Below, piece after piece: positions 54,333-63,443 of a stretch of DNA of 64,000 nt; within the stretch, counting starts at the first letter, position 1, and every line of letters begins with the position of its first letter. The DNA is from Flavobacterium sp. ENC (GTDB lineage: Bacteria > Bacteroidota > Bacteroidia > Flavobacteriales > Flavobacteriaceae). A model generated the notes under the pieces. It saw only the letters and a program-made list of their open reading frames with translations. It ran no database searches and had not been told where the DNA came from. The position numbers and the translations under genes were made by a program. Where the stretch lies: positions 310,001 to 374,000 of the forward strand of contig NZ_JAJMOY010000002.1 of assembly GCF_020991415.1 (NCBI RefSeq), written 5' to 3'.

Positions 54333-54932
54333 ATGACTGATACAATACTAACGCATCCTGAAAATAAAGCCGTTACCGAAATTGTTTTTGTAAAAACGAT
54401 TCCGGGCTTAGGTGTTTTTGAGCTTCGTCCGATAGATCTGGAAGCCGATATTCCGCTGCTGCACAATTGGGTCAATCGCGAGTATGCGGTGTACTGGGGC
54501 ATGAACGGATTTTCGGTGCAGGAGGTATACGATTCGTACCGTAAAATTCTCGAAAAAACCGATGTCTATATGGGGATTTTCAATGGCACTGTTTCTTTTC
54601 TGTTAGAATGTTATAATCCGGAAGAAGACAGTATCGGCGACTATTATAAAGTCGAAAAAGGGGACAGGGGCATGCATATTCTCGTAGCGCCTTTCGAAAA
54701 AGCGATTAACAATTTTACGTGGTCAATTTTTACCGTGATCCTTGATTTTATTTTTTGCGATGCCCAGAACCAGCGCGTCGTGGTGGAACCGGATGCCCGC
54801 AATCATAAAATTCATTTACTGAATAAAAAAGCGGGATTTGTTTTTCAGACCCTGCTGGATCTTCCGCACAAACAAGCACATTTGGAATTTTGCACACGTG
54901 AAGACTATTACAAGGCTTTACAGTCGATTTAA
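54333..54932 (+). CDS. Second siderophore GNAT acyltransferase
   Basis: 199 residues, IucB/RhbD-like and clearly homologous to the N-terminus of the preceding fusion (LLHNWVNREYAVYWGMNGF and RVVVEPDARNHKIHLLNKKAGF). It stands alone 11 bases after the fusion gene and 12 before the second synthetase. It likely acylates the N-hydroxylated diamine with acetyl, succinyl or another group, which would let the two GNAT proteins prepare different acyl units. Confidence 0.88.
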   Translation: MTDTILTHPENKAVTEIVFVKTIPGLGVFELRPIDLEADIPLLHNWVNREYAVYWGMNGFSVQEVYDSYRKILEKTDVYMGIFNGTVSFLLECYNPEEDSIGDYYKVEKGDRGMHILVAPFEKAINNFTWSIFTVILDFIFCDAQNQRVVVEPDARNHKIHLLNKKAGFVFQTLLDLPHKQAHLEFCTREDYYKALQSI

Positions 54933-54944
54933 ATTAAAAAGAAA

Positions 54945-56750
54945 ATGGAAATACCCACTAAAAGTATTGCACATATTACCAAGAAGAACTGGGACAAAGC
55001 CAATGTACTTTTGCTAAAGAAAACGATAGGCGAATTTGCACACGAATTGCTCATTGTTCCAACACTAAAAAACGGAAAAACCTATGGTTTGTTTTCGCCC
55101 GATAAAACTTTCGAATATACCTTTGAAGCTTCTGTTCTGGCATTAAACCACTGGTCGGTTTCGGCTGAATCCATCAAAAAGAAAACAGCAGGCGGGAAAG
55201 AAGTTCCGTTGCGCTTACTGGAATTTTTAATTGAATTTAAAGATGTTTTAGGCATTGACGAAGCGCTTTTGCCAACCTATTTAGAAGAAATTACCAGCAC
55301 TTTATACAGCACCGCGTACAAAATTGACAACGAAAAATATTCGGCCGAAGCATTGGTAGGACAGGATTATCAGGTGATCGAACACGCCATGACCGAAGGG
55401 CATCCGTGTTTTGTGGCCAACAGCGGAAAAAACGGTTTCAATATTGATGATTTTGCGCAGTTTTCACCCGAAGCCAATGCGCCACTGCAGTTGTTATGGC
55501 TGGCCGGGCACAGGAGCAGGGCGACTTTCTCCGGAATTGAGAATTTGGATTATAAAAAAGTACTGGCCCAGGAATTGCCTCCAGACACCATCGTTTCTTT
55601 TGAAAATGTAATGGAGTCGAAAGGTTTAAACAGTGAGGAATATTACTTTTTCCCGGTGCATCCGTGGCAATGGTTCAATAAACTGGCGCTTATTTTTACT
55701 CCTGATATTGCCGAAGGCCATCTGGTTTGCCTCGGTTACGGAAACGATACGTATTCGCCACAGCAGTCGATCCGTACGTTTTTTAATACCACTGCTCCCG
55801 AGAAATTTTATGTCAAAACCGCCCTTTCGGTCATCAATATGGGCTTTATGCGTGGTTTGTCGCCGTATTATATGGAAAGCACGCCTACGATTACCGAATG
55901 GGTCGCCGATGTGGTCGAAAATGATGCTTATCTGCAACAAAAAGGATTTACTTTATTAGGCGAAGTGGCCACCATTGGCTACCGAAATTTCCTGTACGAG
56001 CCGCTCGGACGAAGCCTTCCGCACAACAAAATGCTGGCTGCTTTGTGGCGCGAAAGCCCCATTCCGAAATTGTCAAAAGGCCAGCAAATCATGACTATGG
56101 CCGCCTTACTTCATGTCGATCAGGCCGGTAATTCTTTGGTGTCTGAATTGATCAAAGCCTCCGGAATCAGTCCAAAATCATGGATTAAAAGCTATCTCAA
56201 TGCGTACCTTTCGCCTTTACTGCATTGTTTTTACGAACACGAAATGGTTTTCATGCCACACGGCGAAAACCTGATTCTGGTGTTTGAAAACCATGTTCCC
56301 GTAAAGGCCATTATGAAAGATATTACTGAGGAAGTAATGGTGTTTAATACCAAAAGGGAACTGCCGGAAAAAGCAAAACGCATTCAGATTGACATGAACG
56401 AACCACTAAAGATTTTGTGTCTGTTCAATGATGTTTTTCAGTTTTATTTCCGTTTTCTTTCGGCTATTTTATCCGAATCGGGGACACTGCCTGAAAGTGA
56501 TTTTTGGGAAGAAGTCGCGAATTGTATCCACGAATACCAGGAAATACATCCGCAGCTGGAAGAGCAGTTTAAAAAGTACAATCTGTTTTTTCCCGAATTT
56601 GATTCCTGCTGCCTGAACCGCCTGCAATTGCGAAACAACAAGCAAATGCTCGACCTGGCTTCGCCCATAGAAAGCCTTCAGTTTGTGGGAAAATTAAAAA
56701 ACCCGATTTCGGCTTTCATACCCAAAGACAAACTTTCGGCAGCATTTTAA
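54945..56750 (+). CDS. Second NIS siderophore synthetase (IucA/IucC family)
   Basis: 601 residues, matching the C-terminal part of the fusion in order and motifs (MTEGHPCFVANSGKNGFN, VHPWQWFNKL, IRTFFNTTAPEKFYVKT and VFMPHGENLILVFENHVPV). It forms amide or ester bonds between carboxylates and amines/hydroxylamines using ATP. Two synthetases suggest a product needing two different joining steps, or a closing (macrocyclisation) step. The terminator after it ends the operon. Confidence 0.93.
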   Translation: MEIPTKSIAHITKKNWDKANVLLLKKTIGEFAHELLIVPTLKNGKTYGLFSPDKTFEYTFEASVLALNHWSVSAESIKKKTAGGKEVPLRLLEFLIEFKDVLGIDEALLPTYLEEITSTLYSTAYKIDNEKYSAEALVGQDYQVIEHAMTEGHPCFVANSGKNGFNIDDFAQFSPEANAPLQLLWLAGHRSRATFSGIENLDYKKVLAQELPPDTIVSFENVMESKGLNSEEYYFFPVHPWQWFNKLALIFTPDIAEGHLVCLGYGNDTYSPQQSIRTFFNTTAPEKFYVKTALSVINMGFMRGLSPYYMESTPTITEWVADVVENDAYLQQKGFTLLGEVATIGYRNFLYEPLGRSLPHNKMLAALWRESPIPKLSKGQQIMTMAALLHVDQAGNSLVSELIKASGISPKSWIKSYLNAYLSPLLHCFYEHEMVFMPHGENLILVFENHVPVKAIMKDITEEVMVFNTKRELPEKAKRIQIDMNEPLKILCLFNDVFQFYFRFLSAILSESGTLPESDFWEEVANCIHEYQEIHPQLEEQFKKYNLFFPEFDSCCLNRLQLRNNKQMLDLASPIESLQFVGKLKNPISAFIPKDKLSAAF

Positions 56751-56776
56751 CTGGGCTGAAAGGTTTGTTTTAACTG

Positions 56777-56815
56777 GTTTTCTTTCCGGATTAAGCTCCG
56801 GGAAGAAAACTGTAT
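56777..56815 (+). terminator. Terminator between siderophore synthetase and MATE gene
   Basis: GTTTTCTTTCCGG at 56777-56789 pairs with CCGGGAAGAAAAC at 56798-56810 (one T-G wobble) around an 8-base loop, followed by TGTATTTTAT. The exporter gene starts 23 bases later and may depend on read-through or a weak promoter. Confidence 0.75.
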
Positions 56816-56837
56816 TTTATAGAATTAAAAAAGAATT

Positions 56838-58265
56838 ATGTTATATCTCACAAGGTCGGTAAAGTCAATTCGCGGTACGTTGGATCGTTTGTCTGAAGTT
56901 TTGAAAAAGGCTGAATCATTTGATTTTACGTCCGGAAGCATTAAAAAAGCCATTATCATCCTGTCGGTTCCGATGGTATTGGAAATGGTCATGGAATCGG
57001 TATTTGCGTTGGTCGATTTGTATTTCGTGGGACATTTAGTAGAAAGCAATCACGCGATTCAGATTGTCGGTTTAACCGAATCGCTGTTTGCCATTATTTA
57101 TTCCATCGCCATAGGTATAAGTATTGCCACCACTGCCATTGTAGCCCGGCGCATTGGGGAAAAAGAAGCCACCGAAGCCGCAAAATCGGGCGTTCAGGCT
57201 ATTGTAATCGCCATCTTGATTAATTTGCTGATCAGTATTCCGGGCTTTATTTATGCTAAAGAAATACTGCAATTAATGGGCGCTTCGGCATCATCTATCG
57301 TTTATGGTGCCATCTATACCCGAATTATGATTGCCGGAAGTGTAGTTGTCATGCTGATCTTTCTGATCAACGGAATCTTCCGCGGTGCCGGAAATGCCAT
57401 CATCGCCATGAAAAGTTTATGGATTGCCAATATTTCGAATATCATTCTTTGCCCCATCTTAATAAATGGTTTTTTGTTTATTCCACCAATGGGAATCATG
57501 GGAGCCGCCATTGCCACTACTGCCGGAAGAGCGATTGGAGTGGTCTATCAGTGTTATTTTCTCTTTTACGGAAAAGGAATTTTAAAAATAAAAGGAAGCT
57601 ATTTTATTCCGGATCTCAAACTAATTCAGGCCATTATAAAACTCGCCACACCCGGAGTTTTGCAGTATGTAATCGCCTCGTGCAGCTGGATTTTCCTGGC
57701 GAATCTTGTCGCCACCACCGGAGGTGCTTATGCGTCTTCGGGCTATCAGACGGCGATCCGGATTATGATGTTTTTTATCCTGCCCGCCTGGGGACTCAGT
57801 AATGCTGCCGCGACTTTGGTAGGGCAGAACCTCGGAGCCAAAAAAGTAGACCGGGCCGAAAAATCGGTTTATAAAACCGCCAAATACAACATGCTCTTTA
57901 TGGGCTTTATCATGCTCATTTGCTTTTTTAGCGCTCATTACCTGATTTCCTTTTTTACAGACGATGCCGAAATTGTAAAAATTGCCGTCAATGCCCTGCA
58001 GATTATGAGTATCGGCTTTATTTTTTATGGTTTGGGAATGGTTTTAAACAACACGTTCAACGGGGCAGGCGATACCTGGACCCCCACGTGGATTAACATT
58101 TTTGGGTTCTGGATCTTCCAGATTCCGTTTGCGTATCTTTTGGTTCACTATTATAAATTAGGGCCAGTAGGCGTTTTTATAGCCATTCCGGTGGCAGAAA
58201 CTCTTATTACGGTTTTGAGTGTGATTGTTTACAGAAGGGGGAACTGGAAGCGGATCGCGATTTGA
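56838..58265 (+). CDS. MATE-family efflux transporter
   Basis: 475 residues with about twelve membrane segments in two six-helix halves. The first half begins AIIILSVPMVLEMVMESVFALVDLYFVGHL, the second ATPGVLQYVIASCSWIFLANLVATTG; both match MATE organisation. In siderophore loci such proteins often export the product. No TonB-dependent receptor for re-uptake was seen in this window. It follows the operon by about 87 bases beyond the terminator. Confidence 0.9.
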   Translation: MLYLTRSVKSIRGTLDRLSEVLKKAESFDFTSGSIKKAIIILSVPMVLEMVMESVFALVDLYFVGHLVESNHAIQIVGLTESLFAIIYSIAIGISIATTAIVARRIGEKEATEAAKSGVQAIVIAILINLLISIPGFIYAKEILQLMGASASSIVYGAIYTRIMIAGSVVVMLIFLINGIFRGAGNAIIAMKSLWIANISNIILCPILINGFLFIPPMGIMGAAIATTAGRAIGVVYQCYFLFYGKGILKIKGSYFIPDLKLIQAIIKLATPGVLQYVIASCSWIFLANLVATTGGAYASSGYQTAIRIMMFFILPAWGLSNAAATLVGQNLGAKKVDRAEKSVYKTAKYNMLFMGFIMLICFFSAHYLISFFTDDAEIVKIAVNALQIMSIGFIFYGLGMVLNNTFNGAGDTWTPTWINIFGFWIFQIPFAYLLVHYYKLGPVGVFIAIPVAETLITVLSVIVYRRGNWKRIAI

Positions 58266-58289
58266 AATAAGTTATCGTGTACCTAATTT

Positions 58290-58316
58290 GTCATTCCGAG
58301 GAACGAAGGAATCGCA
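58290..58316 (+). repeat. Intergenic repeat GTCATTCCGAGGAACGAAGG
   Basis: The sequence GTCATTCCGAGGAACGAAGG followed by AATCGCAT is a common dispersed intergenic element in Bacteroidota. Only one copy is seen here, between the MATE and RadC genes. Confidence 0.6.
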
Positions 58317-58379
58317 TCAGGTATTCCTTTTGACAGCAAGAGGAAATTGTAAGATAGCCATTTGAAAATAATTAACAGA

Positions 58380-58853
58380 CTAAAGTTTGCCGTGATCTGC
58401 AAACGAATAATAGTTTTCAGGACTAATAATCAAATGGTCTACAACATCAATATTGAGCATAGCACCCGCTTCCTTGATTTTTCGGGTAATCAGTGTATCG
58501 TTACGTGACGGAATGGTTTTGCCTGATGGGTGATTGTGAATCATAATAAGCCCTGAAGCATTGGCTTTGAGTGCCGCCGAAAACAATAACCGAAGGTCAA
58601 CACGGGTTCCGGTTGTACTTCCCGAAGAGACTTCATAAACGCCCATTACTTTATTGGATTGGTTGAGCAACAGAATCTTAAACTGTTCGAAGAATTCTAT
58701 TTTTCCCGGATCCCAGGTTTTTATGGCCAGTTCGTACGCTGCCTCCGAAGAGGTGATGTGCGGGCGTTCTGATGCTTTTACTTTGGTTTTGTAAATGAGT
58801 TCTATTTCTGATGCGATTTTCCAGTCTGGCTTTTCTTTTTTGGTTTTCATCAT
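58380..58853 (-). CDS. Short RadC-family JAB/MPN protein
   Basis: 157 residues: the JAMM motif with conserved Glu in VYEVSSGSTTG, HxH in MIHNHPSG and Asp in SRND. It lacks the N-terminal helix-hairpin-helix of full RadC. Short RadC proteins like this are frequent in mobile elements and genomic islands of Bacteroidota. The gene is divergent from an XRE regulator, with only 99 bases between them, suggesting a shared regulatory region near an island edge. Function in DNA repair is doubtful. Confidence 0.85.
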   Translation of the reverse strand: MMKTKKEKPDWKIASEIELIYKTKVKASERPHITSSEAAYELAIKTWDPGKIEFFEQFKILLLNQSNKVMGVYEVSSGSTTGTRVDLRLLFSAALKANASGLIMIHNHPSGKTIPSRNDTLITRKIKEAGAMLNIDVVDHLIISPENYYSFADHGKL

Positions 58854-58952
58854 TTATTTTATTGTTTGAAATTCAATACTGCGAATGTAAGAAAAATCAC
58901 TAACATATATGTCGTTGCTACTGTCTTTTTTTATCTGTCAATTTGAAATAAT

Positions 58953-59228
58953 ATGAAACAGATTAAAAACAATCAATTATTATCAGCAATGCGCAATGTT
59001 CTTAAGGAACTTAGGGCTGAAACAGGATTAAGTCAGGATGCAGTTATTACTGATATTTATGATTTAAAATCAACTACCATTAACTTGGCACGCATAGAAA
59101 CAGGGGATGGTAATATTTCCCCTAGTACATTATTTATGTTATGCGAATATTATAAAATTTCAATTTCTAATTTTTTCAAGAGAGTTGAAGAAAAAGATAA
59201 AACTCTTATTATTAATTCTAAGAAGTAA
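58953..59228 (+). CDS. XRE-family transcriptional regulator
   Basis: 91 residues. The HTH (about 14-60) reads LKELRAETGLSQDAVITDIYDL, then INLARIETGDGNISPSTL, followed by a short tail EEKDKTLIINSKK. It is divergent from radC. The stop codon lies inside three tandem copies of TAAGAAG (59219-59239), so the C-terminus could change by repeat slippage. It may regulate the flanking island genes. Confidence 0.85.
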   Translation: MKQIKNNQLLSAMRNVLKELRAETGLSQDAVITDIYDLKSTTINLARIETGDGNISPSTLFMLCEYYKISISNFFKRVEEKDKTLIINSKK

Positions 59229-59704
59229 GAAGTAAGAAGTTAATCAACTCCCAGCATTAATTTCTTCTGATTCTGCCAGTTTGGCATTTGTTTTTCTTAC
59301 GTTATTTCTCCGTCACGTTACCGTCACCGCTCCGTCGCTCCTATACAGAAACTGTGTTGGCGAGTTTTTCCATGCAATCCGTGAGTGATGATGTTGTCTT
59401 ACTTTCTCCCATAACTCACTACAATTAATTATTTTTTGATATAAAGAAGAAATAAAGATTTTTTCTTTATAAAATATTATTTTTCTTACTATTTTAAATT
59501 ACTTTATTTTAATTTATAAAGTAATTTTCTTACTTTTAAAAAATATAGTACATTTGTGAAATGTAAATTTATTCATAGATTCTTACATGCATCTATAATA
59601 AATGTATTACAAAACCGAATTATAAATTAAAGCCGAATTGATTATGAAACTGGAATTATACCCTCCGAAAACCAGCATAACTACAAGCCCAATACCAAAA
59701 ATTC
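59229..59704. other. Intergenic region upstream of the Rhs gene
   Basis: The left part holds the third TAAGAAG copy, then a GC-richer patch (59310-59400). On the minus strand an open stretch ends in a TGA at 59323-59325 and runs back to about 59470 without a convincing start, encoding FLYRSDGAVTVT at its end. This could be a decayed gene. The right part is very AT-rich and carries TACATTTG (59549-59556), a perfect -7 box for the Rhs gene, with a 5' leader of about 140 bases. A 46-codon frame (59644-59784) overlaps the Rhs start in another frame. Confidence 0.5.
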
Positions 59705-62700
59705 ATGAAAAATTTCAGCAAACTTCTTTTAGTTTTATTTCCGGCTATGGTCATTGGCCAGACAAAGACCCGGAACTATATTAAAACGGTGACGTACAAA
59801 ACACCAAGTAGTACGACAATTGCAGATCCGACACCAGCCCAGACCTCTCAAAATACAACCTACTTTGATGGACTCGGAAGGCCGGTTCAGCAAATTGCCG
59901 TGCAGCAGTCTGCTACGGGAAAAGACATTGTAACCCCAATAGAATACGATGGTTTTGGAAGACAGGTAAAAGAATACCTTCCGTTTGCTTCTTCCCAGAC
60001 CAATTCGGGGTATGTAGATCCAGCCACACTGTTACCGGATTTAAAGGTACAATACCAAACCCATTACGGGGCGGTAAATGCAAATCCGTATAGTGAGAAA
60101 CAAGTAGAGGCCTCTCCCTTGAACCGTGTACTAAAACAGGCTGCTCCCGGAGACGACTGGAGCCTCAAATCCGGTCATGCCATCAAAATCGACTACCAGA
60201 CCAATGTTGCCAATGAAGTCAGACTCTTTACGGCCACTGCTATCTGGAAGGCAGCTTCGGGTTTGCATGAAATCAGTCTTGAAAATGCAGGGACTTACGC
60301 CGCAGGAGAACTATACAAAACCATAACCTATGATGAGAATACCACTGCAAATCCAACGGAAACTTCGGGATCAACGGTAGAATTTAAAAATAAGGAAGGC
60401 CAGGTGGTGCTGAAAAGAACCTATGAGGCAGGCATTAAACATGATACATATTATGTATACGATATATACGGTAACCTGACGTATGTAATTCCGCCAAAAG
60501 CAACAGATCTTATTGGGACTGCCAAAGGCCTGCAGGCTGATGTAACTTCTACTGCAATCGTTGCTCCTGGGGCTTCCCTAATCCTCACGGCTTCCCATTC
60601 GATTCGATTAGTACCGGGATTTAATGCCAGGGCAGGCAGTACTTTTTCTGCTGTTATTGACAATGGCAATCAGGCGATCCTCGATAATTTATGCTATCAG
60701 TACAAATACGACTACCGCAACCGTATGGTCGAGAAAAAACTGCCGGGCAAACAATGGGAGTATATGGTGTATGATAAACTAGACCGTGTGGTGGCCACGG
60801 GACCCGCGAATTCCCCTTTTTCGGATCTTAGTTCAGCGGGATGGCTCATTACCAAATACGATGCTTTTGGGCGTCCTATTTATACCGGCTGGAACAATGT
60901 AAGCAGTACTTCTGCCACCAGAAAAACATTGCAGGACGCGCAAAACTCCGCCACGGTATTGTCCGAAACCAAACAAACCTCCGGAACCATTGACGGAGTG
61001 GCGGTCTATTACAGCAATGCCATAGCGCCCACTGCGTTTAAAGTACTGACCGTTAATTATTACGATGACTATGCTTTCCCGGGTGCCCGGAAGATGCCGG
61101 CCACCATAGAAAACCAGAGCGTTTTAACCAACGTAAAAGCACTGCCAACGGGAACATGGACCAGGGTGCCGACCACCACAGCCGAAATGCTGGGTGAAGG
61201 AAGCACTACTTTTTATGACCAAAAAGCCAGACCCATACGAGCCTATCACCTGAATCATCTGGGAGGTTATACCGCTACGGACAATAAAATTGATTTTATC
61301 GGAAAAACGTTGTATACCCTGACCCGGCACAAACGTACTTCCGCCGATACGGAAGTACTAATAAGGGAAGATTTCACCTACTCGCCCCAGGACCGGTTGC
61401 TGACCCACACCCATCAGGTCAACGGAGGAAAAGTACAGCTGATGGCCGATAATAGCTATGATGCACTGGGACAGTTAATCAGCAAGAAAACAGGAAACAC
61501 TAGTGCTGTCCCGCTACAGAAAATCGATTACAGCTACAACATAAGAGGCTGGCTAACCGAAATCAATAAACCGGCTAACCTGCAGCAAGGCACGGATCCG
61601 CTGGATTTGTTCACCTTTAGAATCGGTTACAATACGCCAACCGCAAATATTGCAGGGGTGAGTGCATTATACAACGGCAATATCTCCGAGACACTCTGGA
61701 GAAGCGGATCCGACAATACGGAGCGCCGCTATGGCTATCAATACGATAAACTGAACCGGTTGAAAAATGCGATTTACGGAAAAAACGGTTTAACGACCAA
61801 TGCTTATAATGAAAGTTTAACCTATGATAAAAACGGAAATATTCTGTCCCTGAAACGAAATGGAGACACAGACCCGCAAATACAACCCATAGGTACTGAC
61901 GATCTAATGTATACTTATGCGGCCAGCTCCAACCAATTGGGCAACGTAACAGACAACAGCAACAATACCAGTGGTTTTAATGATTTCAACAAAACAGGCG
62001 ATGATTATACCTACGATGCCAATGGCAATCTCATTACCGACAAGAATAAAAAAATCACGGCGATTACCTACAACCATCTTAACTTACCCACTAAGATTAC
62101 CTTTGGTACGACCGGCCATATTGCGTACATTTACAATGCAAGTGGTCAGAAAACAGGAAAAACAGTTTTTAAAGCGGGAACCGTAGTTCGGAAACCCAGT
62201 ACAACGATCACGGATTATTTGCAGGGAGGATTTCAATACAGTGCGTTGAATTCCAAAATATTCACGCTTGATTTTTTCCCCACCGCCGAGGGCTATGTAC
62301 AACCTTCGGGAAGTTCTTACGAGTATGTTTATCAATACAAAGATCACTTGGGAAATGTGAGATTGAGTTACAGTGATAAGGATAATAATGGCATTGTAAA
62401 CAATACCGAAATTATTGAAGAAAACAACTATTACCCTTTTGGGTTGACACATAAGGGGTATAATTCTTTGGTTACTTCTTCTAATTCGGGTCAAAAGTAT
62501 AAGTATAATGGGAAAGAGCTGCAAGATGAGTTTTGGCTTAATATGTATGATTATGGTGCACGTAATTACGACCCTGCTTTAGGTAGATGGAATGTTATGG
62601 ATGGTAAAGGAGAATTATATTTTAGTTATTCACCATATGTATATGCTTCTAATACACCTATTCAAGCTGTTGACCCCGATGGTAATCTTGTAATTTTTAT

Positions 62701-63436
62701 AAATGGGATGCATGGAGGAGAAGGTGGTAAAACTGATTATTGGAGAACTTATGAAGATATCAGATATATGTCTGGAACAAATAGTTTTTTAGGTTTCAAA
62801 TGGAATTCATATGGAAAATATAGAAGAGAAACTTCTGCTTTTGACAGTTCTATAATGAATCAACTTGGAGACCAAAAGGCTATTTACAGGGATGGTGCAA
62901 TTGGTGGCACTAGGAATATTATTAATCAATATGGTACAATTGGTAGTAATATTTATGCTTCTGATAGAATAGCAGGCGGATATAGTCAAGGAAAAAAGGA
63001 TGCTAAAACTATTATTGAAAATTTAGCAAGAGATAAGACTTCGGGCGAGATAGTTGAGACTATTAAAATTATCACTCATAGTATGGGTGGTGCTTATGGT
63101 AAAGGATATATAAAAGCCCTTAGAGATTATATAAGAACATTGCCTAAAGAACTCCAGTCTCAGATAAAAATTTCTCTAGTTGCTGATTTTGATCCTTTTC
63201 AAGCAGGTGATTTGGATGCAGGAAATAGTACTCCAACCTTTCAATTCGTTCATGTTGGAAATAAAAATATTTTAGGAATGGGATGGCTAGCAAATGAAGA
63301 GGAAAATGGGAATGTTAATGTTTATACTAATACAGGAACTAGTAATGATCATTCAATTATGACTTTCTTTAATGACATTAGTAAACTAGCTGAAGGAACA
63401 TATAAATGGAATGGCAATAGCTGGGTAAAACAATAA
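59705..63436 (+). CDS. Secreted Rhs/YD-repeat protein with hydrolase-like C-terminal domain
   Basis: 1243 residues with signal peptide (to about 19). N-terminal DUF6443-type region (NYIKTVTYKTPSS, then YFDGLGRPVQQIAVQ). A short inserted segment at about 290-320 (IRLVPGFNARAGSTF) resembles a coat-hanger-type module. YD repeats follow (YDYRNRMVEKKLPG; YDKLNRLKNAIYG), with the Rhs core YKYNGKELQDE, then YDYGARNYDPALGRWN near 940-965. After the core the base composition becomes strikingly AT-rich, as in exchanged toxin tips. This tip has NLVIFINGMHGG, then ITHSMGGAY with S1126, a later ADFDPF (D1161 or D1163) and H1216. That is the order Ser-Asp-His of lipase-like alpha/beta-hydrolases. Confidence 0.85.
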   Translation: MKNFSKLLLVLFPAMVIGQTKTRNYIKTVTYKTPSSTTIADPTPAQTSQNTTYFDGLGRPVQQIAVQQSATGKDIVTPIEYDGFGRQVKEYLPFASSQTNSGYVDPATLLPDLKVQYQTHYGAVNANPYSEKQVEASPLNRVLKQAAPGDDWSLKSGHAIKIDYQTNVANEVRLFTATAIWKAASGLHEISLENAGTYAAGELYKTITYDENTTANPTETSGSTVEFKNKEGQVVLKRTYEAGIKHDTYYVYDIYGNLTYVIPPKATDLIGTAKGLQADVTSTAIVAPGASLILTASHSIRLVPGFNARAGSTFSAVIDNGNQAILDNLCYQYKYDYRNRMVEKKLPGKQWEYMVYDKLDRVVATGPANSPFSDLSSAGWLITKYDAFGRPIYTGWNNVSSTSATRKTLQDAQNSATVLSETKQTSGTIDGVAVYYSNAIAPTAFKVLTVNYYDDYAFPGARKMPATIENQSVLTNVKALPTGTWTRVPTTTAEMLGEGSTTFYDQKARPIRAYHLNHLGGYTATDNKIDFIGKTLYTLTRHKRTSADTEVLIREDFTYSPQDRLLTHTHQVNGGKVQLMADNSYDALGQLISKKTGNTSAVPLQKIDYSYNIRGWLTEINKPANLQQGTDPLDLFTFRIGYNTPTANIAGVSALYNGNISETLWRSGSDNTERRYGYQYDKLNRLKNAIYGKNGLTTNAYNESLTYDKNGNILSLKRNGDTDPQIQPIGTDDLMYTYAASSNQLGNVTDNSNNTSGFNDFNKTGDDYTYDANGNLITDKNKKITAITYNHLNLPTKITFGTTGHIAYIYNASGQKTGKTVFKAGTVVRKPSTTITDYLQGGFQYSALNSKIFTLDFFPTAEGYVQPSGSSYEYVYQYKDHLGNVRLSYSDKDNNGIVNNTEIIEENNYYPFGLTHKGYNSLVTSSNSGQKYKYNGKELQDEFWLNMYDYGARNYDPALGRWNVMDGKGELYFSYSPYVYASNTPIQAVDPDGNLVIFINGMHGGEGGKTDYWRTYEDIRYMSGTNSFLGFKWNSYGKYRRETSAFDSSIMNQLGDQKAIYRDGAIGGTRNIINQYGTIGSNIYASDRIAGGYSQGKKDAKTIIENLARDKTSGEIVETIKIITHSMGGAYGKGYIKALRDYIRTLPKELQSQIKISLVADFDPFQAGDLDAGNSTPTFQFVHVGNKNILGMGWLANEEENGNVNVYTNTGTSNDHSIMTFFNDISKLAEGTYKWNGNSWVKQ

Positions 63437-63443
63437 AGTAATT

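Noticed and set aside
54050..54502. Antisense frame across the junction of the two siderophore genes
   Set aside because: Covers two confirmed sense genes and shows no known domain.
62084..62524. Antisense frame of 146 codons within the Rhs gene
   Set aside because: Opposite the Rhs core; hydrophobic composition is a consequence of the repeat code.
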